46,019 nucleotides of DNA from Prevotella sp. Lineage in GTDB: Bacteria; Bacteroidota; Bacteroidia; Bacteroidales; Bacteroidaceae. Under the pieces are notes generated by a model. The model saw nothing but the letters and a program-made list of their open reading frames with translations. It had not been told where the DNA came from and searched no databases. Within the stretch, counting starts at the first letter, position 1. Each line of letters opens with the position of its first letter. This document shows positions 7,233 to 16,041 of the stretch, piece after piece. Where the stretch lies: positions 1-46,019 of the forward strand of contig JAFRRN010000088.1 of the NCBI GenBank assembly GCA_017428055.1, written 5' to 3'. The translations under genes were made by a program, and so were the position numbers.

Positions 7233-8857
7233 TGGCAGAGTTCAGTTTTATAGATCTTTTCGCTGGCATCGGCGGTTTCCGACTTGCGCTTGAAAGTTTG
7301 GGTGGGTACTGCTTGGGCTTCAGCGAAATTGCTCCAGATGCCATACACACCTATTGTGAAAATTTCGGAGATACGGAAGATTGTAATTTCGGTGACATTA
7401 CTAAACTTAAAGATCTGCCCCGACATGACTTTATGACGGCAGGAGTGCCTTGTCAAAGTTGGTCTATTGCAGGCAAGAATCTTGGTTTTGATGATGACAG
7501 AGGACAGTTGTGGAACGACACGCTTTACTTGCTGAACAAAGTGCGTCCAAAGGCTTTCATTTTCGAGAACGTGAAAGGATTGTCCGACCCCCGTAACCAG
7601 AAAGCCCTCGACTACATTTTATTGCGTATTAAGCAGGCTGGCTATCATGCTCAGAAATTTGTCCTTAATGCATACGATTATGGTGTGCCACAGACACGAG
7701 TACGTATTTACATTATCGGCTTTAGAGATGAAAAGTTCATCAAGCGTCTTCAACTACCCAAGCCTTTCCCTGGCGAAGTCCGTTTGAACGATGTACTCGA
7801 CAGCAAGATTGATATGGTATGTGAAGACGGGTTGGACACAAGACCCCGCTGGAGCCTGTCTTGCAACGAAAAGGGTTTTAACGACTATTTTCTTTTCAAC
7901 GATCTGCGTAATGGGGCAACGACGATTCACTCGTGGGATATTATCGATACAACGGAGCGCGAAAAGCAAATATGTTATTTGCTGTTGAGTAATCGACGTA
8001 AGAGGGACTATGGCGAATTGGATGGCAACCCTCTGTCGCTTGAACATTTCCAGGCACTTGACAACACAATCCAGCGTCAGGAATTGGAAACTCTCGTATG
8101 GAAACATATCCTTAAGCCTGTGGATTATATATATGAGATAGAACATAAGGAGGAGGTGGATGATGCTATTGAGCAGTTCGTAATATCGCTTGGTAAAGGT
8201 TGTCTTTTGAATGTTGACAACCTTAAAGTAAATAGGGAGGTTAAGATGCGCAAGATTGATGTTCATGAAGTGCTCTCAGAATTAGCAAGACGCAGGGTGA
8301 TACGTTGCGTTGAAACTCGTTATGACTTTAAGAATACGAAGATCAGTACAGGTCTTGCTGGCATCAACAGAATCTTCCTGCCATCATCCAAGATATATCC
8401 CACTTTGGTGGCCAGCGACACCAACGACTTCGTGGCAACAGTGCCCATCGATGCTGACACAATAGAAGAATACCGCAGGGAGTTTATGGAGCGTGTGTAT
8501 CGCCCTCGGAATTATCGCAGGATCACCCAGTCAGAAGCATGTCGCATCCAAGGATTCCCTGAGAATTACATCTTGCCTCCAACGCGTCCAAGATGGATGA
8601 AGTTGATAGGCAATAGCGTTGCTGTGCCTGTCATCAAGATATTGGCTAATGCAGTCGTTGGAACAGGTGTATTTGACAAAGTGGAGGATAATGTTGTTGC
8701 CAAAAAAGAAAAGAAACCCACTTCTGGTAGTATCAGACAGCTTGATTTCTTCGCCACCTTAAGGGAGTTTCCAAAGAACATTGTGGAAAACGCTGTGCCA
8801 GAGTTTCTTCAGCATGAACATCAAAAGCAAGAACCAGATATAGATATAATATGTTAA
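7232..8857 (+). CDS. DNA (cytosine-5)-methyltransferase
   Basis: A C5-cytosine methylase of 541 residues that would protect host DNA from the upstream nuclease. Motif I is DLFAGIGGF (8-16), motif IV is GVPCQSWS with catalytic C74, motif VI is FENVKGL (E112), and motif VIII is QTRVRIYIIG (154-163). Motif IX is RITQSEACRIQGFPE and motif X is LIGNSVAVPVIKIL near the C-terminus. The target-recognition region between motifs VIII and IX is long (about residues 170-400), which makes the protein larger than many m5C methylases. No very-short-patch repair gene or controller gene accompanies it. The recognition sequence cannot be read from the protein. Confidence 0.92.
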   Translation: MAEFSFIDLFAGIGGFRLALESLGGYCLGFSEIAPDAIHTYCENFGDTEDCNFGDITKLKDLPRHDFMTAGVPCQSWSIAGKNLGFDDDRGQLWNDTLYLLNKVRPKAFIFENVKGLSDPRNQKALDYILLRIKQAGYHAQKFVLNAYDYGVPQTRVRIYIIGFRDEKFIKRLQLPKPFPGEVRLNDVLDSKIDMVCEDGLDTRPRWSLSCNEKGFNDYFLFNDLRNGATTIHSWDIIDTTEREKQICYLLLSNRRKRDYGELDGNPLSLEHFQALDNTIQRQELETLVWKHILKPVDYIYEIEHKEEVDDAIEQFVISLGKGCLLNVDNLKVNREVKMRKIDVHEVLSELARRRVIRCVETRYDFKNTKISTGLAGINRIFLPSSKIYPTLVASDTNDFVATVPIDADTIEEYRREFMERVYRPRNYRRITQSEACRIQGFPENYILPPTRPRWMKLIGNSVAVPVIKILANAVVGTGVFDKVEDNVVAKKEKKPTSGSIRQLDFFATLREFPKNIVENAVPEFLQHEHQKQEPDIDIIC

Positions 8858-8874
8858 ATTATAAATTGGACGAT

Positions 8875-9909
8875 ATGAAGAAAGTGATTGTAATGATGAC
8901 AGCCGCCATGTTTTTGCTCATGGGCTGCAAGGAAAAGTCTGATGTTCCCAACAATGGCAAAGGGAATGGTAACGGTACGCCAACGGTGTTGTTGACGAAA
9001 GAAATCTCCCCAGAGTCTCTTGTCAGGATTTACGAGGCTTTGGGCGTGGAAGCCAAGGGGCGCGTTGCCATCAAGATGAGTACTGGAGAGGGCAGCAATC
9101 CCAACTACCTGAAGCCCGAGCTTATCAAGGACTTGGTGTTCAAGGTTGACGGCACCATTGTCGAGTGTAACACAGCCTACAGTAGCGGGCCTGGCAATGA
9201 GCAGGACGACCGCAACTCGTCTGCTAACCATTGGAAGGTGATTGAGCGTCACGGATTCACGAAGCTCTTTCCCGTAGACATCATGGACGAATATGATGAG
9301 ATTCGCATCCCCGTGAAGGACACGACGAACATCAAGTATGACATCGTGGGAGGCCATATCGCCAACTATGACTTCATGATTGCCCTCAACCACTTCAAGG
9401 GGCATCCGATGGGCGGTTATGGCGGTGCGCTGAAGAACCTCTCCATCGGCTGTGGAAGCCAGAACGGCAAGGCCTATATCCATTCGGCGGGTAAGATGAA
9501 CAAACTCGATATGGGCAAGTTATGGACACCTGAATACATTGGGAACCAAGACGGATTCCTCGAGAGCATGGCTGCCGCCGCACAGGCCGTGGTGAATTAT
9601 TTTGAGAAGAAGCAGGGCATCATCTACATCAACGTGATGAACAACATGAGCATCGACTGCGACTGTGTGGACCACCCTGAGCCTGTGAAACTCGAAGACT
9701 ATGGTATCCTTGCCTCTACAGACCCCGTGGCTCTCGACCAAGCCTGCATCGACATCATCAACCAGCAGAAAGTGACAGCCAAGAATGATCCCACCGACTT
9801 GTTGAACCGCATTGACAAGCAACATGGCATCCATACCATCGAACATGCGGAGAAGATTGGGCTTGGTAGCCGCCAATATACATTGGTCAACATAGACGAT
9901 AATAAGTAA
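8875..9909 (+). CDS. DUF362 domain lipoprotein
   Basis: A 344-residue DUF362-family protein exported as a lipoprotein. The start at 8875 gives MKKVIVMMTAAMFLLMGCKE with a lipobox ending at C18. An ATG at 8851 would overlap the methylase and spoil the signal peptide. After a low-complexity linker (NNGKGNGNGTP) come DUF362 features: VAIKMSTGEGSNPNYLKPELI, the segment DFMIALNHFKGHPMGGYGGALKN, LSIGCGSQNGKAYIHS, and DPVALDQACIDIIN. Members often occur with iron-sulfur ferredoxin domains, but this one has no CxxCxxC cluster; its cysteines in SIDCDCVDHP are the only close pair. Function is unknown. It follows the methylase by 17 bp but probably belongs to the host background. Confidence 0.8.
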   Translation: MKKVIVMMTAAMFLLMGCKEKSDVPNNGKGNGNGTPTVLLTKEISPESLVRIYEALGVEAKGRVAIKMSTGEGSNPNYLKPELIKDLVFKVDGTIVECNTAYSSGPGNEQDDRNSSANHWKVIERHGFTKLFPVDIMDEYDEIRIPVKDTTNIKYDIVGGHIANYDFMIALNHFKGHPMGGYGGALKNLSIGCGSQNGKAYIHSAGKMNKLDMGKLWTPEYIGNQDGFLESMAAAAQAVVNYFEKKQGIIYINVMNNMSIDCDCVDHPEPVKLEDYGILASTDPVALDQACIDIINQQKVTAKNDPTDLLNRIDKQHGIHTIEHAEKIGLGSRQYTLVNIDDNK

Positions 9910-10117
9910 GCCGACATGGGTGGTGTGAATATCAACCTGTGATAATTGAATAGTTGTCGTTTAGTCGTTTAGTAATTTTAGAAACATTCATCATAAGAAC
10001 TATGCAAATTGTTCACTACTGATTTCGTGAAACAAATCAATGATGATAACGTTAATAAAGTAGTTCTATTTGATAGCTATGTTAGTGAATAGTCATGTGA
10101 TACTTGAATACCATAAT

Positions 10118-11476
10118 ATGAATAAGTTAATAGCATTATTGATGGTTATGGGTGGCTTTGTATTGCCATGCCATTCACGGGGAATGAAGGGAAATATCCA
10201 GTTGATCAAGCAACACGTGTATGCTGATTATAAGCAGATGTATCGACAACCCGAGGGTGGGGCTTTGCTCTTTCCCTATATCACGCCAGGGAGCAAGCAA
10301 TACGCTGCCGTGTTGTGGGACTGGGACTCATGGCTTTCCGATGTTGCCTTGCGACAGACGTTGGCGGATGTGGGAACGGATAGTGACAGGCGAGAGGCAT
10401 TGGTGTATGAACAAGGGTGCGTACTCAATTACTTGGCTTACACATCAGAGACGGATGGATATATGCCGATGGTGATAGATGCGGAGAGCGACCCCAACCT
10501 CATCAAGCCCGCTGACATTTATTCCACCAACATGCACAAACCCGTGATAGCCCAACATGCCGCATTCATCGTCCGGCAGGATGGTGGCGATGCTGCATGG
10601 TTGAAGGATGGATTCAAGCGGATGCAGGCATTCGTTGCTAATTACAAGGAGCATCACCGACATATAGAGACGGGATTGTATTATTGGCAGGATGACCTTG
10701 CCATCGGCGTAGACAACGACCCCTCGACCTTTTTCCGTCCCAAGCGGAGTTCTGCGTCTATCTATTTGAATTGCCTAATGTATAAGGAGTTGCGAGCGAT
10801 GGCTTATTTGGCAGAATGCCTTTCCATGCCAGCCCTTGCCCGTCAGTATGAGAAAGATGCCGCCGACTTGCGCGATGCCGTGCGTGAGTATTGCTGGGAT
10901 GAGAAAGATGGCATGTATTATTCCGTTGACCTCAACCTATTGCCATATACGGGAGAGCCACAAATCATCTTCGGCAAGCCATTTGTCCTTCATCAAGGTG
11001 CACCTCGCCATTATCCTTGCCTCATCCAACGCCTTGGCTCGTGGTCTGGATTCATGGCGTTATGGGCAGGTATTGCCACTCCTGAGCAGGCTCGGCGAAT
11101 GGTGAGGGAAAACCTCTTGGATGAAAAGACATTCTGCGCCCCCTACGGTGTGCGCACGTTGTCGAAGATGGAAAAGATGTATCATCTTCGTGCCACGAAC
11201 AATCCCTCCAACTGGCAAGGCCCCATCTGGGGCATCTCCAATTACATGGTGTTTCGGGGGCTGGTGGATTATGGCTTTCGCAAGGAGGCTCGCATGATGG
11301 CGAAGAAAACCATTTCCCTCTTTGGCGATGACTTGAATAAAGAAGGTGCGCTACATGAGTATTACGATCCCGATACAGGGAAACCCATCATGAACAAGGG
11401 ATTCCAAAACTGGAATTACCTCGTCATCAACATGGTGGCATGGTTGGAGGGAAGGGCTGTCGTCAAGGAGTTTTAA
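10118..11476 (+). CDS. Exported (alpha/alpha)6-barrel glycosidase (GH63/GH37-like, MGH1-type)
   Basis: A 452-residue protein related to the trehalase/GH63/mannosylglycerate-hydrolase superfamily. The start at 10118 gives the signal-like N-terminus MNKLIALLMVMGGFVLPCHS; an upstream in-frame ATG at 10070 would bury it. Family marks are LWDWDSWL (66-73, with a candidate acid residue), NMHKPVIAQHAAF, FRPKRSSASIYLNCLMYKEL, NPSNWQGPIWGISNYM (about 362-375) and EGALHEYYDPDTG (about 408-420, with the candidate base). The two acidic clusters match the usual catalytic pair of inverting clan GH-G enzymes. Substrate is unknown. The 208-bp gap upstream contains a tandem TCGTTTAG and no clear promoter. Its tail overlaps the convergent next gene by 14 bp. 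Confidence 0.8.
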   Translation: MNKLIALLMVMGGFVLPCHSRGMKGNIQLIKQHVYADYKQMYRQPEGGALLFPYITPGSKQYAAVLWDWDSWLSDVALRQTLADVGTDSDRREALVYEQGCVLNYLAYTSETDGYMPMVIDAESDPNLIKPADIYSTNMHKPVIAQHAAFIVRQDGGDAAWLKDGFKRMQAFVANYKEHHRHIETGLYYWQDDLAIGVDNDPSTFFRPKRSSASIYLNCLMYKELRAMAYLAECLSMPALARQYEKDAADLRDAVREYCWDEKDGMYYSVDLNLLPYTGEPQIIFGKPFVLHQGAPRHYPCLIQRLGSWSGFMALWAGIATPEQARRMVRENLLDEKTFCAPYGVRTLSKMEKMYHLRATNNPSNWQGPIWGISNYMVFRGLVDYGFRKEARMMAKKTISLFGDDLNKEGALHEYYDPDTGKPIMNKGFQNWNYLVINMVAWLEGRAVVKEF

Positions 11477-12680
11477 TTGTCTTTCCGATTTGGGTGTCCT
11501 CAATGCTTTCTCCGTCGTTGTCGTTCATGATATGGTGTGCGGCGGATAACTTTTGGATGGTCATATAAGTTATCTTGTTTTCGAGATATATCTCTTCATT
11601 GTCATGTATCAATGAACTAAAAACAAGTCCCGTCAACAACCCGATTGTCATGCCAATCGTCAAGTACTTGTCAACTTCAAATAGGTATGTCCATTCCCCT
11701 TTCTTCCATCTCCGGAAAAGTATTCCTCCTATCAGTCCAAGGATGATGAACCACGTGGCGCGGGTATGGACAAAATCCAAAGCCTCTTTCAGTTCACGCA
11801 AGCCTACCAGTTCATTTATCTCATCATCGATGATGTACGAATATGGGGCATTTGCCGCATAGTCGTTAGTGTCTTCGAGCAAAGTGCTTTGGGCATGTTT
11901 TATTCTACTCGCATTGTTAGAAAATAACAATCGCCAATAAATGGCAGGGTACTTGGAAATGGAAAAATAATTCTTGACATTTGTCGCAATGGTTTCTCTC
12001 ACTTCGTTGGGTACTTCAGATGCAGCGGCATGATAATCATATTGACTGATGATGTCTTTGCTTATTCCATCAAGAGTGAAGATGTATGTCATCTTTTCCT
12101 TGAAAGTCCTACTGACTGTTCCTTCATTCCATGTGCCATGGATTGGCATACCATATTTATATTTGGTGCCCTTCCCGTGGTACAACCCATATTTGAACCC
12201 TCCCTGGTAGGTTTTCATGCCATGTATGAGTTCTGTGCCATCTTGAATTTCGCCAGATTTAAAATGCCCAATTAAGACTCGGGAATCCTTTTCCTTTAAC
12301 ACCCCGAAACCTGTTGGCTTCATGTCTTCGGTCTTTCCGAGGAAATACCCATTGATAGCCTTATGCCAGTCGTTTGGTGTAATGGAACCATAGTCGGCAT
12401 TGATATGCTCTGGCTTGCTTCTTTTCCCATTCTTATATATGGCTGTCAACTTTCCCTCGCCATGTATCACGCCGCAGATAGAGTCGCCTGTCCATTCATA
12501 TTGCGTTTCGTCATTGGTCGTTTGCCCATAAAAGCAAATGTTATCGGTGGTTTTCATCCATCCTCTTTCAGGCTGTGAAGGGGTATGGCTTGGGGTGCAT
12601 TTGTACAAAATAATGGCTGCGATGACAAACAATCCAATGCATCCGCTTAAACCTGATGAATCATTATTGTTAGAACTCAT
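11463..12680 (-). CDS. Membrane protein with MORN-like repeats
   Basis: A 405-residue protein with an N-terminal hydrophobic segment (about 14-27, CIGLFVIAAIILY) and two more near 310-330 and 345-365 (TWFIILGLIGGILF and LTIGMTIGLLTGLVF). Between residues about 110 and 190 is a Gly/Tyr-rich stretch with MORN-like units: GYFLGKTEDMKPTGFGVL, GHFKSGEIQDGTELI, and YQGGFKYGLYHGKGTKYKY. MORN repeats typically bind lipids or proteins in other systems. No enzymatic motif was recognised. It ends inside the 3' end of the convergent glycosidase gene (overlap 11463-11476), and its upstream side has a long inverted repeat that probably terminates the nqr operon. Function unknown. Confidence 0.65.
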   Translation of the reverse strand: MSSNNNDSSGLSGCIGLFVIAAIILYKCTPSHTPSQPERGWMKTTDNICFYGQTTNDETQYEWTGDSICGVIHGEGKLTAIYKNGKRSKPEHINADYGSITPNDWHKAINGYFLGKTEDMKPTGFGVLKEKDSRVLIGHFKSGEIQDGTELIHGMKTYQGGFKYGLYHGKGTKYKYGMPIHGTWNEGTVSRTFKEKMTYIFTLDGISKDIISQYDYHAAASEVPNEVRETIATNVKNYFSISKYPAIYWRLLFSNNASRIKHAQSTLLEDTNDYAANAPYSYIIDDEINELVGLRELKEALDFVHTRATWFIILGLIGGILFRRWKKGEWTYLFEVDKYLTIGMTIGLLTGLVFSSLIHDNEEIYLENKITYMTIQKLSAAHHIMNDNDGESIEDTQIGKTIKTP

Positions 12681-12747
12681 ATAATTCTGGGCATTTAGTA
12701 ATAAGTGACGGACATGTGTTTTTAGGACTTATTGAATCCGTAAGGGC

Positions 12748-12817
12748 AATAAAACCAAGAATTGCGGCTGTCATAAGGCGCTATGCTTTATTGTCCAACG
12801 CAATTCTTGGTCTTATT
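12748..12817 (-). terminator. Long inverted repeat, probable nqr operon terminator
   Basis: The arms 12748-12766 and 12799-12817 match at 18 of 19 positions (core ACCAAGAATTGCG with CGCAATTCTTGGT) around a 32-nt loop. It begins 17 bp after the nqrF stop. On the minus strand the second arm ends in GGTTTTATT, a modest T-run suited to ending nqr transcription. Confidence 0.55.
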
Positions 12818-12834
12818 CTTGGAAGTGGTATGGG

Positions 12835-14103
12835 CTATCCACCGAAGTTGTCATACATGATGCTTTCAGATTCTACGCCAAGAGAATCGAGCATCTGCAC
12901 GACCGCATTTGACATCGGGCCGGGACCGCACATGTAGTATTCCACGTCCTCGGGGGCTTCGTGGTCTTTCAGGTACGTGTTGTACATCACCTGGTGGACG
13001 AATCCCGGCGTGTATTTCACGCCCGCCGCGTCTGCCGCAGGGTCGGGACGGTCGAGTGCGAGGTGGAAGTGGAAGTTGGGGAACTCCTTTTCCAAGCCCA
13101 GGAAATCGTCGAGATAGAACACCTCATTCAACGCCCGTGCGCCATAGAAATAGTGCATCTCACGGTCGGTGGTGTGCAATGTCTTGGTCATGTGCATGAT
13201 CTGTGCGCGTAGGGGAGCCATGCCGGCACCGCCACCCACCCAAATCATCTCCTTCTTGGAGTCGAAATGTGGATGGAAATCACCGAATGGACCGCTCATG
13301 ATCACCTTGTCGCCCGGCTTTAGGGAGAAGATATACGACGAGGCGATACCTGGGTTCACCTCCATAAATCCGCTCTTGTCAGCCTTGAATGGTGGCGTGG
13401 CGATACGCACCGTCAGCATGAACACATCACCCTCGGCGGGATAGTTTGCCATGGAGTAGGCTCGGATGGTCGGTTCGGGATTCTTGCATTTGAGGTCGAA
13501 CATCTTGAACTTCTCCCAACTTGGTACATATTCCGGCGTGATGAGTTCCTTTTCGAAGTCCTTTCCGTAGTCGATGCAGTCGAAAGCGGGAATCTTGATC
13601 TGCGCGTATGAGCCGGGAATGAAGTCCATGTGCTCGCCCTTGGGCAGTTGCACCTTAAACTCCTTGATGAATGTCGCCACGTTCCTGTTGCTGATGACGG
13701 TACATTCATATTCCTTCACGCCAAGAATGGATTCAGGTACGTGTATCTTCAGGTCGCCCTTGACCTTGCATTGGCAACCCAGTCGCCAATTCGCCTTGAT
13801 TTCCTTTCGCGTGAAATGAGGCTTCTCGCTGTCGAGAATCTCGCCGCCGCCCTCAAGAACTTGCACCTTGCATTGCCCGCATGATGCCTTGCCTCCACAA
13901 GCCGATGGCAGGAAGATGCCGTTCTCATTGAGCGTTGTCATCAAGGAAGAGCCTTGCGGGACGTTGATGGTTCTGTCGCCATTGATTTCAATATTGACGT
14001 TGCCCGATGGCGAGAGGTATTTCTTTGCCACGAGCAGGATGATTACGAGCAATAGGATCGTAACCAAAAACACCAGTATGCTATATAATATAAACTGTGC
14101 CAT
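12835..14103 (-). CDS. nqrF: Na+-translocating NADH:quinone reductase subunit F
   Basis: The NADH-oxidising, electron-input subunit of Na+-NQR. It has one N-terminal membrane helix (about 4-26). A 2Fe-2S ferredoxin domain follows, with C69, C75 and C78 in SACGGKASCGQCKVQ and the fourth ligand C110 in LGCQC. Next is a ferredoxin-NADP reductase-like domain with the FAD motif RAYSMANYP and the NADH-site segments WVGGGAGMAPLRAQ and YYMCGPGPM. The 422 residues are slightly longer than the roughly 407 of Vibrio NqrF. It is the last gene of the operon, 9 bp after nqrE. Confidence 0.97.
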   Translation of the reverse strand: MAQFILYSILVFLVTILLLVIILLVAKKYLSPSGNVNIEINGDRTINVPQGSSLMTTLNENGIFLPSACGGKASCGQCKVQVLEGGGEILDSEKPHFTRKEIKANWRLGCQCKVKGDLKIHVPESILGVKEYECTVISNRNVATFIKEFKVQLPKGEHMDFIPGSYAQIKIPAFDCIDYGKDFEKELITPEYVPSWEKFKMFDLKCKNPEPTIRAYSMANYPAEGDVFMLTVRIATPPFKADKSGFMEVNPGIASSYIFSLKPGDKVIMSGPFGDFHPHFDSKKEMIWVGGGAGMAPLRAQIMHMTKTLHTTDREMHYFYGARALNEVFYLDDFLGLEKEFPNFHFHLALDRPDPAADAAGVKYTPGFVHQVMYNTYLKDHEAPEDVEYYMCGPGPMSNAVVQMLDSLGVESESIMYDNFGG

Positions 14104-14112
14104 AACTCATAA

Positions 14113-14739
14113 TTAAATATTAAGTCCAGAGAAACACATCATGGCCATCGCCATCAGTCCTACGGTGATAAACACGATGCCAAGGCCTTGCAGGGGCTTG
14201 GGAACGTCAGAGTATTGCAACTTCTCGCGGATGGCGCCCAATGCCACGATGGCAAGCGTCCAGCCGATACCCGACCCGAAGCCGTAGACGATGGCATCCC
14301 AGATAGAAGTAATCGCCTGTGAGTTGGACGGGTCAAGCAAGATACGCTGTTGCATGAACAACGAAGCACCCATGATGGCGCAGTTCACGGCAATCAAGGG
14401 CAGGAAGATGCCCAGCGCGGCATAGAGTGAAGGAGAATATTTCTCCACGGTCATCTCCACCAATTGCACCATGCCGGCAATCACGGCGATGAAGAGGATA
14501 AAGCTTAGGTAACTCAAATCCACCCCTTCCACCAAGCAATTGGGACCGAGGACTTTCGTTTGCAGCAGGTAGTTCACGGGGACGGTGACGGTCAACACGA
14601 ATGTCACTGCCAATCCCAATCCCAAGGAAGTCTTCACGGTCTTCGATACGGCAAGGTAAGAACACATGCCGAGGAAGAATGCGAAAATCATATTGTCGAC
14701 AAAGATCGACCTGAAAAGTAACGATATTGCGTGTTCCAT
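14113..14739 (-). CDS. nqrE: Na+-translocating NADH:quinone reductase subunit E
   Basis: A 208-residue integral membrane subunit of the NqrDE/RnfAE family. It begins with [20 protein letters not shown] and holds [19 protein letters not shown] and [21 protein letters not shown], the paired motifs whose cysteines (here in GMCSYL and VNCAIMG) hold the intramembrane iron centre shared with NqrD. Six transmembrane helices are expected. It follows nqrD after 3 bp, so the two are tightly coupled. Confidence 0.96.
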   Translation of the reverse strand: MEHAISLLFRSIFVDNMIFAFFLGMCSYLAVSKTVKTSLGLGLAVTFVLTVTVPVNYLLQTKVLGPNCLVEGVDLSYLSFILFIAVIAGMVQLVEMTVEKYSPSLYAALGIFLPLIAVNCAIMGASLFMQQRILLDPSNSQAITSIWDAIVYGFGSGIGWTLAIVALGAIREKLQYSDVPKPLQGLGIVFITVGLMAMAMMCFSGLNI

Positions 14740-14742
14740 AAC

Positions 14743-15366
14743 TTATTTCTCCTTATAAAAGTAAGCCCTATGTACCCAAATCACGCAGCCAACGAGTATC
14801 AATGCCATGGCGGGCATGGTCATCATACCGTTGTTTTGATAGCCAAAGTCGTATACGCTTTGCGGAATCAGTTGGAAGCCAAGCAGCGAACCGCGCCCGA
14901 GCAGTTCGCGTACAGCCCCCACGATGACGAGAATCATCGCATAGCCAAGCCCGTTTCCTACGCCGTCGAGGAACGATGGCCAAGGCTTGTTCATCATGGC
15001 AAACGCCTCCAAGCGTCCCATCAAGATACAGTTGGTGATAATCAATCCCACATAGACGCTTAACTGTACACTCACATCGTAGGCGAAAGCCTTGAGGATT
15101 TGCGATACGATGGTCACGAGGGCTGCCACCACCACCAATTGCACCACGATGCGTATGCGGTTGGGTATGGTGTTGCGAATCAATGAAATAATGACATTGG
15201 CGAAAGCCGTAATCACCGTCACCGCCAATCCCATCACGATGGCGGGTTTCAGTTGGGATGTCACGGCGAGTGCCGAACATATCCCCAACACCTGTCCGAG
15301 TATCGGATGGTCGATGTTCAACGGGTTGGTGAAAACCTCTTTATTTTGTTTACTGAATAGTGCCAT
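14743..15366 (-). CDS. nqrD: Na+-translocating NADH:quinone reductase subunit D
   Basis: A 207-residue membrane subunit of the sodium pump and partner of NqrE. The N-terminus continues into NPLNIDHPILGQVLGICSALAV, and the matching half-motif is LSVYVGLIITNCILMGRLEAF; the cysteines in GICSAL and TNCILMGR are the conserved iron ligands. Its six helices are pseudo-symmetric with NqrE. It is 3 bp after nqrC and 3 bp before nqrE. Confidence 0.96.
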   Translation of the reverse strand: MALFSKQNKEVFTNPLNIDHPILGQVLGICSALAVTSQLKPAIVMGLAVTVITAFANVIISLIRNTIPNRIRIVVQLVVVAALVTIVSQILKAFAYDVSVQLSVYVGLIITNCILMGRLEAFAMMNKPWPSFLDGVGNGLGYAMILVIVGAVRELLGRGSLLGFQLIPQSVYDFGYQNNGMMTMPAMALILVGCVIWVHRAYFYKEK

Positions 15367-15369
15367 ATA

Positions 15370-16041
15370 TTACTCCTCCTTTGCTTTAGGTTCATCCTTG
15401 GTACATTGCATCTTCATAAAGAGACTGACGGCGCGAGCTCCAGCGTCCTTTAGCCCTGCCTTAATCATATCGTTCACACCGTTAGAGGTCAGTGTAGCTC
15501 CTGTCACACAGTCAACTTGCGTTGTGGGATCTTCCACCTTTTTCACGACTGCGAGAGCCACATCTTGTGTTCGGTCAACAAACACTTTCTTTCCAATGAA
15601 CTTCTCTTGCCAATCTTTGGAGTCCTTAATCTCGGCACCAAGACCAGCAGTTTCACTCTCATGGTTGAAGTAGGCACCATAGACAGTAGGTGAATCATCG
15701 CCATGAATGGAGATGTAGCCACTGATACCGCCCCAGAGTCCCATACCTTTCATTGAAACCACAAGTACATCCTCTCCGTTGATGTCACAGAGATAATACT
15801 TCTGTCCGTCGATTTCGCCTTCTTCCTTCACCACCTCGGCGTATTTCGCTTCGGCTTCCGAACCGTCCAAGCCACGGAGGTTGAGTGAGTTGAGAATCTG
15901 CTTCTTCACGTCGAGAGCCACGTTGGTATCCTGCATGGGCTTGAGTGCCTTAAAGATGAAGGCAAGCAAGAATGCCACGATGACGACGAGAATCGTACTA
16001 TATATAATAATGTACGTATTAGAGTTAGTATTCAGTTTCAT
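15370..16041 (-). CDS. nqrC: Na+-translocating NADH:quinone reductase subunit C
   Basis: A 223-residue subunit with one N-terminal membrane helix (about 11-30, YIIIYSTILVVIVAFLLAFI) and a periplasmic FMN-binding domain. The flavin-attachment motif is VTGATLTSNGV (near residues 177-187), where a threonine carries covalent FMN. The segment GMGLWGGISGYISI is typical of the fold. The start codon overlaps the nqrB stop by four bases (ATGA), and nqrD follows after 3 bp. Confidence 0.95.
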   Translation of the reverse strand: MKLNTNSNTYIIIYSTILVVIVAFLLAFIFKALKPMQDTNVALDVKKQILNSLNLRGLDGSEAEAKYAEVVKEEGEIDGQKYYLCDINGEDVLVVSMKGMGLWGGISGYISIHGDDSPTVYGAYFNHESETAGLGAEIKDSKDWQEKFIGKKVFVDRTQDVALAVVKKVEDPTTQVDCVTGATLTSNGVNDMIKAGLKDAGARAVSLFMKMQCTKDEPKAKEE

